Shown: positions 45,022-52,136 of the stretch, one piece after another | Position numbering within the stretch: the stretch's first letter is position 1 | Layout of the letters: each line of letters opens with the position of its first letter | Notes under the pieces: generated by a model | What the model was told of the DNA's origin: nothing | Seen by the model: only the letters and a program-made list of their open reading frames with translations | Databases searched by the model: none | DNA from: Candidatus Cloacimonadota bacterium | Lineage (GTDB): Bacteria > Cloacimonadota > Cloacimonadia > Cloacimonadales > Cloacimonadaceae | DNA length: 64,000 nucleotides | Direction: 5' to 3' | Assembly: GCA_023228125.1 (NCBI GenBank) | Contig: JALOBT010000006.1 | Span: 13,866 to 77,865, forward strand | Program-made: the position numbers and the translations under genes

Positions 45022-45762
45022 TTAATTCTCTTTCATCCATTTACTCTTTAATTCAGCCAGTACTCCCGTCTCTTCCAAAACCTCAAAGGCTTTGCTCCAG
45101 GCTTTCACAATCTCTTTTTTGGTGGATAGCGAAAAGCCGATGTAATACTGCGTGCTGGAGAATGTGAAGGCGCGAATCAGGCTATCGGGCTTCAGCCCTG
45201 CGTCCTTGATCAGGGATTTTGCCGTGATATCTGTGAGCAGCACGGCATTAGCCTTTCCGGAGGCCACCATTTGGATGCTCTCCTCATGGGAAGCGGTGGG
45301 GATCAGATTTTTAAAGCCCAGATCCAACAATTGTTGTTCGGCAAACCAATTGGATACGATGGCAATGGAGCCCAGCTTTTTGGCATCCTCAAGCTTGGTG
45401 ATTTTGAGCTTGGACTCTGCTTTTACGTAGAAGCCGGCGCTATTCTCCCCCAAAGGACCCACCCACTGGAAGTTCTTCTCGCGGAGGGGGGTGCGTTCAA
45501 TGGTGTAAATGACTGTGTTTTCTTCTTTCAATGCTCTTTGGTAAGCAGACTCCCAAGTGAGTAGTTTGATGGGATGCTTTGTCCCGAGTACTTTCATGAG
45601 TTCACGCACGATATCTGTGGCGTATCCGCTCACTTCTTCGCCCACGGCGAAGGTGAGAGGGGGATATTCTTCTGTGAAAATCTGCAGGTTTCCCTTGTAA
45701 GCCTCGGCAAACAGGAATAGACAGCAGCTTAGGGCAGCAATAATCAGAAACATTCTTTGCAT
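45022..45762 (-). CDS. Periplasmic solute-binding protein, family 3 (amino-acid type), orphan
   Basis: 246 residues with a signal peptide (MQRMFLIIAALSCCLFLFAEA). The SBP_bac_3 pattern is clear: LQIFTEEYPPLTFAVGEEVSGYATDIVRELMK, TWESAYQRALKEENTVIYTIERTPLREKNFQWVGP, and LEETGVLAELKSKWM at the C-terminus. Such proteins bind polar amino acids or similar small molecules for an ABC importer, yet no permease or ATPase gene is nearby. It may serve a distant transporter or a sensor. GGAG precedes the ATG. It is followed by its own terminator. Confidence 0.9.
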   Translation of the reverse strand: MQRMFLIIAALSCCLFLFAEAYKGNLQIFTEEYPPLTFAVGEEVSGYATDIVRELMKVLGTKHPIKLLTWESAYQRALKEENTVIYTIERTPLREKNFQWVGPLGENSAGFYVKAESKLKITKLEDAKKLGSIAIVSNWFAEQQLLDLGFKNLIPTASHEESIQMVASGKANAVLLTDITAKSLIKDAGLKPDSLIRAFTFSSTQYYIGFSLSTKKEIVKAWSKAFEVLEETGVLAELKSKWMKEN

Positions 45763-46176
45763 GGTTTCTCCTTCTTTGGCACATTCATATTTGATGCTAA
45801 GCCATGAATCGCAGATCCTGGGGTGAAATCCACAAATCGCAGATCAGGCTTTTTTGAAGACCTGATTTCAGGGCTTCGCCTTATACAATACCTGGTAAGC
45901 AGGGGATAGGGCTCCCGCTTACCTCGCAATACACTTATTATCTATTTAACAGATAGCTTGTTACGGCTCTCTGCGTTTACTCACGTATCTCTTTTGTATA
46001 TGCATAAATGGAGCCACTATAGCTAATCTTTTATTAAGCTATCCAAAGCATTGAATGAAAACGCTATACGGTTTTATTGGGGTGCCAATATTTGCCGGAA
46101 AACAAAAGAAAGCCTGAGTGCATTGCGATATCGCAAAGAGTAAGCGCAAGACGATGCGATATCGCAAGAGGTAAAT
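45763..46176. other. Gene-free stretch upstream of an orphan gene
   Basis: 414 bases without a convincing gene. AATCGCAGATC occurs twice in direct orientation (45807-45817 and 45835-45845). At its right end lie two copies of the palindrome TGCGATATCGCA (described separately). The rest shows no recognisable signal. Confidence 0.6.
46123..46167. promoter_or_regulatory. Two palindromic operator-like sites before an orphan gene
   Basis: TTGCGATATCGCAA at 46123-46136 and ATGCGATATCGCAA at 46154-46167. Their perfect 12-bp cores are 31 bp apart centre to centre, about three helical turns, so two bound dimers would face the same side of DNA. The second abuts the AGAGGT ribosome-binding site of the gene at 46177. 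Confidence 0.6.
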
Positions 46177-46575
46177 ATGGATGCTTTGAAAAACTTGGAA
46201 AAGAAACTCACCGTAACGAGCAAATTCGATAGACTGGCTGTTTTTTGCGGGATTCTACAGCTTAAATGCAAACAGCAGCTTGCGATATTGGTTAAAACTT
46301 ACCTTCAAGCCAGATCGGCATATCAAGATTATATGGAATTTGATCCTCAAGCCCCTCTTTCAATGCGAAATTATATGACGGAGGTATTCTTCCAGACCTA
46401 CCCAGCTATCCGGCCTTACCTACGCGGGAAAGATTTCGGAAAGATTTTGCCAGGGTCATACAGATGCAATACTGAAGCCATCTCGCACAACTGCATAGAT
46501 TACATGGTCTTTGAAGCTTTTACTGCAGCTAACTACTTTCTTTACATTACCTTTCATTATTTCTCCTCACTTTAG
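46177..46575 (+). CDS. Orphan 132-aa protein
   Basis: I do not recognise this protein. It is basic and helical in the first half (DALKNLEKKLTV, LKCKQQLAILVKTYLQARSAYQDYM), with several Cys residues, and ends in a hydrophobic aromatic stretch (VFEAFTAANYFLYITFHYF) that could be a membrane helix. An AGAGGT ribosome-binding site lies 4 bases before the ATG. The upstream palindrome pair suggests tight control, possibly by a DNA-binding protein that also blocks translation start. A further half-match (TTGCGATATTGG) lies inside the gene near 46280. No toxin or antitoxin family is evident. Confidence 0.6.
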   Translation: MDALKNLEKKLTVTSKFDRLAVFCGILQLKCKQQLAILVKTYLQARSAYQDYMEFDPQAPLSMRNYMTEVFFQTYPAIRPYLRGKDFGKILPGSYRCNTEAISHNCIDYMVFEAFTAANYFLYITFHYFSSL

Positions 46576-46631
46576 TTGTCAACCAAAATCAGGAAACCCC
46601 AAGGAAATACCAATGTATTTGACCCTTTCTA

Positions 46632-46738
46632 CCTCCCTTCAGAGCCTCGATCATGTCTTCATCCACCCTTAATCAAGCGTTAACAATTAACGCTTGATTA
46701 AGGGTAGATGAAGAAGTACTTGACAGTCTGAAGGGAGG
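46632..46738. repeat. 107-bp long inverted repeat
   Basis: Two 52-base arms around the loop CAA (46684-46686). From the loop outward: 19 perfect pairs (46665-46683 with 46687-46705), one mismatch, 7 pairs (46657-46663 with 46707-46713), a 13-by-13 unpaired bubble, then 12 pairs (46632-46643 with 46727-46738). In all 38 of 52 positions pair. A TTGACA hexamer lies in the right-hand bubble. Confidence 0.85.
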
Positions 46739-46750
46739 GAAGAATATGGT
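46720..46750 (+). promoter_or_regulatory. Candidate promoter within the inverted repeat
   Basis: TTGACA at 46720-46725 with TATGGT at 46745-46750 (19-base spacer; AATATG at 46743 gives 17). It precedes the gene at 46771 and is partly embedded in the right arm of the long inverted repeat. Confidence 0.4.
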
Positions 46751-46770
46751 ACAAAAAACAGGAGGAAACC

Positions 46771-47214
46771 ATGAAAGCATATGTAAAAGCAGGAATTAAA
46801 GGCTTTTCCGGCAAGCTGGACGGAGCCATATACTACTATCACCCCAAGTTAAAGCGGACCCTGATGCGCAGCGCCCCAAAGATGCCGATCCAGCCGCAAA
46901 ATCATGCTTACCGGGATATCTCTCGCCAGATTAAGGCGATAAACCCCAGTGAGGCCTATAGAAATGACTTTCGTATGTACCTCGGCTCTCTGATGGAAAG
47001 AGACGATAGCATACGCCTGCCGTCCTGGTATAGCCTGTATATCAAGATGCTGTGGGCGATGCAGGCCAGGTATCCCCAGCAGGTGAATCTGAAAACCATC
47101 ACCAGAGAGCAGATAATAGAGCAAAATCTGCCCTGCCGCTCTGTAAAGGCCGCGGTGGAGGATGGGCTCTTGCCGCAAATTCCGGGATCTCAGTATCTGG
47201 ATAGAGAGATTTGA
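46771..47214 (+). CDS. Orphan 147-aa basic protein
   Basis: No family recognised. The N-terminus (GIKGFSGKLDGAIYYYHPKLKRTLMRSAPKMP, cited here as separate motifs GKLDGAIYYYHP and LMRSAPKMP) recalls the glycine-start, 'RxxPK' layout of DUF6266-like small proteins of Bacteroidota, but this is a loose resemblance. The middle is helical and aromatic (SWYSLYIKMLWAMQARYP); the end, TITREQIIEQNLPCRSVKAAVEDG, could be a small helical domain. Strong AGGAGG ribosome-binding site. It stands alone behind a 107-bp inverted repeat, which suggests a mobile or selfish unit or a highly regulated gene. Confidence 0.7.
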   Translation: MKAYVKAGIKGFSGKLDGAIYYYHPKLKRTLMRSAPKMPIQPQNHAYRDISRQIKAINPSEAYRNDFRMYLGSLMERDDSIRLPSWYSLYIKMLWAMQARYPQQVNLKTITREQIIEQNLPCRSVKAAVEDGLLPQIPGSQYLDREI

Positions 47215-47255
47215 GCAGGATTGAGGCTTGCTCTCTCGCAGATGGCTATGCACTC

Positions 47256-47373
47256 GTAACGCTGTCTTCAGAAGGTGAGTGATTCGTAAGATCTGCTTTG
47301 GAAACATTGCTTGAGAAGGCTTGGACACGCACCGTCTAAAGACAGTGCTACGGCCGTCTAAAGACAGCGTTAC
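47256..47373. repeat. Three copies of a 20-base repeat, two direct and one inverted
   Basis: CCGTCTAAAGACAGTGCTAC (47332-47351) and CCGTCTAAAGACAGCGTTAC (47354-47373) lie 22 bp apart. GTAACGCTGTCTTCAGA at 47256-47272 is the inverted copy of the last 17 bases with one mismatch. Together they could form alternative hairpins. Confidence 0.75.
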
Positions 47374-47790
47374 CATGCTCTTGTGCGCCAAGAAGAAGAT
47401 TTATGTTTAATTTATTGGTAGTCCGTTTTGACAGCAGTGCTGGCTTTTTGGAGTTTACATGAAAAACCAGCCGGGGATTTGACGTACTGTCCCTATCAGG
47501 CGAATTTGCCTTGAAAGACTCCAGGTGGCGGTTTTCAACCGCCACGCCCAAAGTTGCCGTCCAAGACAAGACTTTTTCCTGGCCTTTGAAGGCCAGGCAC
47601 CCGCAGCTATATGAACCAATATCCCCTCAGGCTATATAATGGGCGGATTTTCTATATAAAGTCCTTGTTTTAACTCTAAAGCGACCCCAGTAGATTTAGA
47701 AAAGCCTGGCAGATAGCAGATATAGTGTGCGCAAAGCTAATAAGGCCAAAGCAGGAAGAATCGCTTTAGAGTCAAAACAAAAGGCAGGAT

Positions 47791-47853
47791 GCCTCAACCC
47801 CCTAAACTCTCTAAACCCTCTAAACCCTCTCAACCTTCTAAACCTTCTCAACC
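47791..47853. repeat. Seven tandem 9-bp units (CTCTAAACC)
   Basis: Seven exact-phase 9-base units with consensus CTCTAAACC, two of them (47809-47826) identical. The array ends just before the terminator hairpin of the V-ATPase operon. Confidence 0.85.
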
Positions 47854-47860
47854 CCAAAGC

Positions 47861-47887
47861 ATAAAGCGTGCCCCAAGACACGCTTTA
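47861..47887 (-). terminator. Likely terminator of the V-ATPase operon
   Basis: ATAAAGCGTG (47861-47870) pairs perfectly with CACGCTTTAT (47878-47887) around a 7-base loop, 24 bases after the stop of the last V-ATPase gene. The T-run is weak (TTTAT), so termination may be partial. Confidence 0.6.
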
Positions 47888-47911
47888 TATTCATAAGTGT
47901 TATCTTTGGAA

Positions 47912-48424
47912 TTATGCCAGGCCGGGGATCATGCCTCCGATGAGGAAACAAGCCGCAAAGGCGACGATGGCATAGAGCTCTGGGAATACGCCCAGGATCA
48001 GGGTGTTTGCGAAGACGTCATTTCCGGCTCCGATGCTTTCGATACCATTGGCTACTACCCGGGATTGTTGGTATGCAGAAATGAGTCCCACTACTCCCAT
48101 GATGAGGCCTGCGCCCAGAATGGCACATGCCTGCAGCATATTCATTCCAGGAACGATATGGGCTTTCAGGATAAAGAATGCTCCAAATCCATAAAGGCCT
48201 TGAGTGCCTGGTAATGCGGATAGGATCATACAATTCGGGAAAATATCATCCCGCTTTTTCATGGCTCCAACGCTGGCGCTGCCACCGATAACAGTTCCGA
48301 TGGCACTGCCGGTTCCGGCCAGTGCGACCATCAAAAACATTCCGATCCAGGCTAAGAAATATGCCAAATTTCCGCCCGCCATGACAGTGCTTGTTGCTAC
48401 TTGATTTAAGGTGTTCGGGTCCAT
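47912..48424 (-). CDS. ntpK: V-type ATPase subunit K (rotor proteolipid), Na+ type
   Basis: 170 residues, four membrane helices in two hairpins; it forms the ion-carrying rotor ring. The first hairpin carries LPGTQGLYGF and the second GVFPELYAIV with the essential Glu149. All five Na+ ligands of Enterococcus hirae NtpK (L61, T64, Q65, Q110, E139; established structure) are present at a constant +10 offset: L71, T74, Q75, Q120, E149. It is the last gene of the operon, 15 bases after subunit I. An AGGAGG ribosome-binding site precedes the ATG. Confidence 0.95.
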   Translation of the reverse strand: MDPNTLNQVATSTVMAGGNLAYFLAWIGMFLMVALAGTGSAIGTVIGGSASVGAMKKRDDIFPNCMILSALPGTQGLYGFGAFFILKAHIVPGMNMLQACAILGAGLIMGVVGLISAYQQSRVVANGIESIGAGNDVFANTLILGVFPELYAIVAFAACFLIGGMIPGLA

Positions 48425-48439
48425 TAAACCTCCTGTATT

Positions 48440-50227
48440 TTATCTTGTAGATTTTGAAAAGGGTTTATACTCTATGCCGGGTCCTTCGAACGCGGCGTTT
48501 TTGAAAAATTCAACAAAGGTTAGACGTAAGGGATGCACAAAGCCGGAAAGCGCACCCAGAGCCAGATTGAGTCCGTGACCAAAGAGCATAAAGACAAAGA
48601 AGATCACGGGACCTACCCAAGGGATGGAGGACATTTGGGCCCCGATGCTATTGACTACAAAGCCTAAGATCGCACTGGATACACCCAAGGCGAAAAGGCG
48701 GATGTAGCTCAGGATATCGCCAAAGAATCCTGTAACGATATTGTATAAGAGCCAGAGGCCTCCTGCGATATTGATCAGGGGGTTTTTCCCCGGTTGGTTG
48801 AAGAGCAGGATCAATCCCAAGCCTCCCCACAGAGGGTATTTCAGATAAGGCTGCACCGCAGATATATCCGTACCCAATTGCGAGGCCCCAAGGACCGAGA
48901 GAGTTGCGATGAAAAGGAAGGTGCCAAATTCGCTGAGACCGTGCATAAAGCCGGATTGATGGATCTTTTTGACAATGGCAATAGAGATGCCAAAAAGAAT
49001 CTGGATCACACCCAATAGCAGAGCGAAATTGAAGATTTGGTCATTGTTTCTGATGAGGATCTTTTCACCCACCACAGGTAGTTCTTTGAGGTCATAGCCC
49101 AGGAGTGAGCCGACCACAAAACCCATAATGATGCTGGATACTCCAAAGAGGATGACCAGGTTCATAAAGCCTTTCATAGTATCATTTTTGGCTTTCCATT
49201 TGAGGAATACAGCGAGTGCTATCAGGACGATGCCATAAGCCACATCCGCATTGCAGAAGCCAAAGAACAGCATGAAGAAAGGTGCTAAAAAGGGAGTGAG
49301 GTCAAATTCATTGTATTTTGGCAGCATATACATCTTGCTGATGGGCTCGAAGAGGCGGGCAAACCAGTTATTCTTCAGACTGATAGGCGGGTTTTCCTCT
49401 ACTTTGGCAGCAGAGGAGAAGTGGATCAATTCTTCTTGTTTGATAAAGTCCAAGAGGCCAGGTTCTTTGCTGACGCTGATCCAGCCGCTGATGATCCTGA
49501 GATGATCTTCAGCTTCGCGTGTGGCTTGCAGGCTGGCATCTTCAAAGTCATATTCTGTGGTGATTCGGGATAGTTCGGCAGTAAAGATCTGGGTGGCGGT
49601 AGCTGCAATGGAGCCAAAGTATTCATCTACAGCTTCGATTCTCTTTTCGGTGTCAGTAGCAATTTGCTCCAGCTCTTGCAGGGTTTGCTGATGGAAGGAG
49701 AATTTATCCGCTTCCAGAGCCGGGCTTTCTCCCTGGCACAAAACAATAAAATAAAGGATGCCACTACGCTCACCGATGGTTTTGATGGTATGTTCTTCTT
49801 CCCATTCAGGTTGATAGTGGTTTTTGAGGCAGTGATAAAACTCTATGCCAACTCCGCTTTCACGCAGCTTTTTTACCAGCTTGTAATCAAAATTGCCCCA
49901 AGGCTCCAGATCGCGGATTTGCTTGCGCAAGACATCTTTCTTGCGCTCAAGATCATCCTTTTCCTGGCGGGCATTATTGATCTGGTTCAAGAGAGCTTTG
50001 GTGGGCAAATTGGTGCTGCTTTTGGTCTCAGATAGTTCTACTTTGCTCAGGAATTTCAAGGCTTCGGCATACTCGCGCAGCAATTCCTGATTCCTTGCCA
50101 GGCTGTCGGTCTTCTCATCGGTAGAGCGGATGATGTGGAGCAGGCCCAGCTCTTGCAGTTTGGCCAGGAATTCTTCGTATTCTGCGTGATAGAGCACGAA
50201 GGTGTATTTCTTCATTTTCTCGATCAT
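48440..50227 (-). CDS. ntpI: V-type ATPase subunit I (stator membrane subunit)
   Basis: 595 residues. The N-terminal ~330 residues are a cytoplasmic coiled-coil arm (LERKKDVLRKQIRDLEPWG and similar). The C-terminal half has about seven or eight membrane helices (LTPFLAPFFMLFFGFCNADVAYGIVLIAL, then DILSYIRLFALGVSSAILGFVVNSIGAQM) and supplies the half-channels for the ion. The R in YIRLFALG is the conserved stator arginine. The start overlaps the end of subunit D by 4 bases. Confidence 0.94.
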   Translation of the reverse strand: MIEKMKKYTFVLYHAEYEEFLAKLQELGLLHIIRSTDEKTDSLARNQELLREYAEALKFLSKVELSETKSSTNLPTKALLNQINNARQEKDDLERKKDVLRKQIRDLEPWGNFDYKLVKKLRESGVGIEFYHCLKNHYQPEWEEEHTIKTIGERSGILYFIVLCQGESPALEADKFSFHQQTLQELEQIATDTEKRIEAVDEYFGSIAATATQIFTAELSRITTEYDFEDASLQATREAEDHLRIISGWISVSKEPGLLDFIKQEELIHFSSAAKVEENPPISLKNNWFARLFEPISKMYMLPKYNEFDLTPFLAPFFMLFFGFCNADVAYGIVLIALAVFLKWKAKNDTMKGFMNLVILFGVSSIIMGFVVGSLLGYDLKELPVVGEKILIRNNDQIFNFALLLGVIQILFGISIAIVKKIHQSGFMHGLSEFGTFLFIATLSVLGASQLGTDISAVQPYLKYPLWGGLGLILLFNQPGKNPLINIAGGLWLLYNIVTGFFGDILSYIRLFALGVSSAILGFVVNSIGAQMSSIPWVGPVIFFVFMLFGHGLNLALGALSGFVHPLRLTFVEFFKNAAFEGPGIEYKPFSKSTR

Positions 50228-50817
50228 TGCAGCTCCTTTGTGCGGTCTTTTAGTATCTTCTGAGCGGCCTTGCTGAGGTTTTCTTCATCTTCCAGATAGC
50301 GCTTGATCTTCATAATCGCCTCCTCAAAAGAAGGTATCTGAACCTTCTCGTAAAGATTAACTTTTTGGGTAGTTTTCTTGCGCACGTGCTCCAATATATG
50401 CATCTTGCGTAGAAAGAATTCACGTTCGATCTGGAGGCGAGACAGCTCTTTGAGCAAGACTATTCCATCCAAATACCAGCTTGGAGCAGTGAAGAGATTG
50501 AAGGGTGCGATCTCATAGCTGATGTCTTCCAGGAGTGGAGTCTTCACTCCGGCGATCTTTCTGGTCTTGATTAAGACTTCCTTAATCGAGATCAGATCCG
50601 GATCAAATTCACCCCAGAGCTTCATAAAGACTTCCAGCTCTTTGGTGCGCTCACTGATCTTTTGATCCAGCTCCGTGGCTATACCGCGGGCTTTTTTTAC
50701 TTCCACCCTGAGAGCTGATTCCTTGTTCTTGAGCGTGGGCAGAGCCTTTTCACGCACCGCCAATTGCTTGATCAGTTGCAATTGCGAGATTTTGTTGTAT
50801 TGAAATTTGAGACTCAT
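50224..50817 (-). CDS. ntpD: V-type ATPase subunit D (central stalk)
   Basis: 197 residues from the ATG at 50817, which overlaps the stop codon of subunit B (ATGA) and has GGAAGAAGG upstream; the frame is open four codons further but without need. Long N- and C-terminal helices (KFQYNKISQLQLIKQLAVREKALPTLKNKE and FLRKMHILEHVRKKTTQKVNLYEKVQIP) form the rotating coiled coil inside the A3B3 head. The motif EHVRKKTTQKVN is typical of the family. Confidence 0.93.
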   Translation of the reverse strand: MSLKFQYNKISQLQLIKQLAVREKALPTLKNKESALRVEVKKARGIATELDQKISERTKELEVFMKLWGEFDPDLISIKEVLIKTRKIAGVKTPLLEDISYEIAPFNLFTAPSWYLDGIVLLKELSRLQIEREFFLRKMHILEHVRKKTTQKVNLYEKVQIPSFEEAIMKIKRYLEDEENLSKAAQKILKDRTKELQ

Positions 50818-52136
50818 GCCTTCTTCCAATGGATTTTCATGAATTCGTTTTTGATGCCGACTTCTTCCCGCTTAAAGTAGCGTTGGAAGAGCTCCCAAGC
50901 TATATCCAGCATGGTGTCTGTACCGATATTGACGTCGATGGCCAGGATTTTATCAGAATACTCTTTGGCAAAATCAAGCACACGCTCATCGTAATCGGAG
51001 AGGTCAAAACCGTTTTCCATCTTGGTCTTGGCATTGGCAGCGTCCGCATACAGGCGGATGGCGGTATTCATTACTTGAGGATGATCTTCACGGGTCTTTT
51101 TACCGATTACCAATTGTTTCAAACGGGAGAGGGAGCGGAAGGGATCCACAATGGTCTTGGAAATATCAGTATCGCGCTTCAGGAAAAGCTGACCTTCCGT
51201 GATATAACCGGTGTTATCCGGGATGGCATGTGTGATGTCGCCCCCGGAAAGAGTGGTCACGGCGATGATGGTGATAGAGCCGCCATCTGGGAATTGCACA
51301 GCTTTCTCATAGATCTTGGCCAAATCCGAATACAAAGAGCCCGGCATGGAGTCTTTGGAAGGAATCTGATCCATACGGTTTGAGACGATACTAAGGGCAT
51401 CGCAATACAGAGTCATATCCGTAAGCAGCACCAGCACTTTCTCATTGTGCTCTGAGGCAAAATACTCGGCAGCACTCAGTGCCATATTCGGCACCAGTAG
51501 CCGCTCCACGGTGGGGTCTTCGGTGGTATTTACAAAAGAAATGATGCGATCGATCACTCCGGCGTTTTCGAATGAATGCTTGTAAAAAAGGTAGTCATCA
51601 TTCGATAGCCCCATGCCGCCCAGGATGATCTTATCACTCTCGGCACGCAGGGCCACCATGGCCATTACTTCATTGTAGGGCTGATCCGGATCGGCAAAGA
51701 AGGGGATCTTTTGGCCGGTAACCAGGGTGTTATTCAGATCGATACCGGCAATACCGGTGGTGATCAATTCGGAGGGCTGTTTGCGGCGCACCGGGTTTAC
51801 GGAAGGACCGCCGATTTCGACTTCAGTCCCTTCCACCTGGGGGCCGCCGTCTATGGGATCACCATAGGCGTTGAAAAAACGGCCAGCCAAAGCAGGGCCT
51901 ACCTTGAGGGTGGGTGCTTTGCCAAAAAAGACGATCTCTGCGTCTGTACCGATACCTTCAGTACCGGCGAAGATCTGCAGAGTAACATTGTCTTCCATGA
52001 TCTTCACCACTTGGGCCAGGCGTCCAGCCACGGTGGCGAGTTCTTCATTTCCCACGCCAGTGGCACGCACGGAGCAAGTAGCTTTGGTGATCTGATTGAG
52101 CTTGGTATATATCTTTTGAAATGCTTGCGTAGCCAT
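50814..52136 (-). CDS. ntpB: V-type ATPase subunit B (non-catalytic head subunit)
   Basis: 440 residues. It carries the alternating non-catalytic nucleotide site. TGIAGIDLNNTLVTGQKIPFFADPDQPYNEVMAMVA replaces a P-loop, as expected for B. Also present: YLTDM-like LVLLTDMTLYCDALSIVSNRMDQIPSKDSMPGSLYSDLAKIYEKA and a TTLSGGDITHAIPDNTGYITEGQLFL segment. Its start and the stop of subunit A overlap by one base. It forms the A3B3 hexamer with subunit A. Confidence 0.96.
   Translation of the reverse strand: MATQAFQKIYTKLNQITKATCSVRATGVGNEELATVAGRLAQVVKIMEDNVTLQIFAGTEGIGTDAEIVFFGKAPTLKVGPALAGRFFNAYGDPIDGGPQVEGTEVEIGGPSVNPVRRKQPSELITTGIAGIDLNNTLVTGQKIPFFADPDQPYNEVMAMVALRAESDKIILGGMGLSNDDYLFYKHSFENAGVIDRIISFVNTTEDPTVERLLVPNMALSAAEYFASEHNEKVLVLLTDMTLYCDALSIVSNRMDQIPSKDSMPGSLYSDLAKIYEKAVQFPDGGSITIIAVTTLSGGDITHAIPDNTGYITEGQLFLKRDTDISKTIVDPFRSLSRLKQLVIGKKTREDHPQVMNTAIRLYADAANAKTKMENGFDLSDYDERVLDFAKEYSDKILAIDVNIGTDTMLDIAWELFQRYFKREEVGIKNEFMKIHWKKA

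Larger units (their letters stand above)
47215..47911. other. Gene-free stretch rich in short repeats and hairpins
   Basis: 697 bases between an orphan gene and the V-ATPase operon. It holds three copies of a 20-base repeat (47256-47373), hairpins TGGCGGTT/AACCGCCA (47525-47543) and CCTGGCCTT/AGGCCAGG (47578-47597), the 9-bp tandem array (47791-47853) and a terminator-like hairpin (47861-47887). I see no credible gene. Confidence 0.65.

Noticed and set aside
46771..47214. Assigning the orphan protein to DUF6266
   Set aside because: Only the general layout of the N-terminus is similar; not enough conserved residues to claim the family.
47791..47853. Possible CRISPR array
   Set aside because: Units are contiguous 9-mers without spacers, and no cas gene is in the window.
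47696..47881. Arg/Gly-rich minus-strand open frame (LRRFRRLRGFRGFREF)
   Set aside because: Its repeats are simply the translation of the 9-bp tandem array, with no start signal.
44592..47911. Prophage or integrative element
   Set aside because: No integrase, terminase, capsid or attachment-site duplication next to tRNA-Gly could be found.
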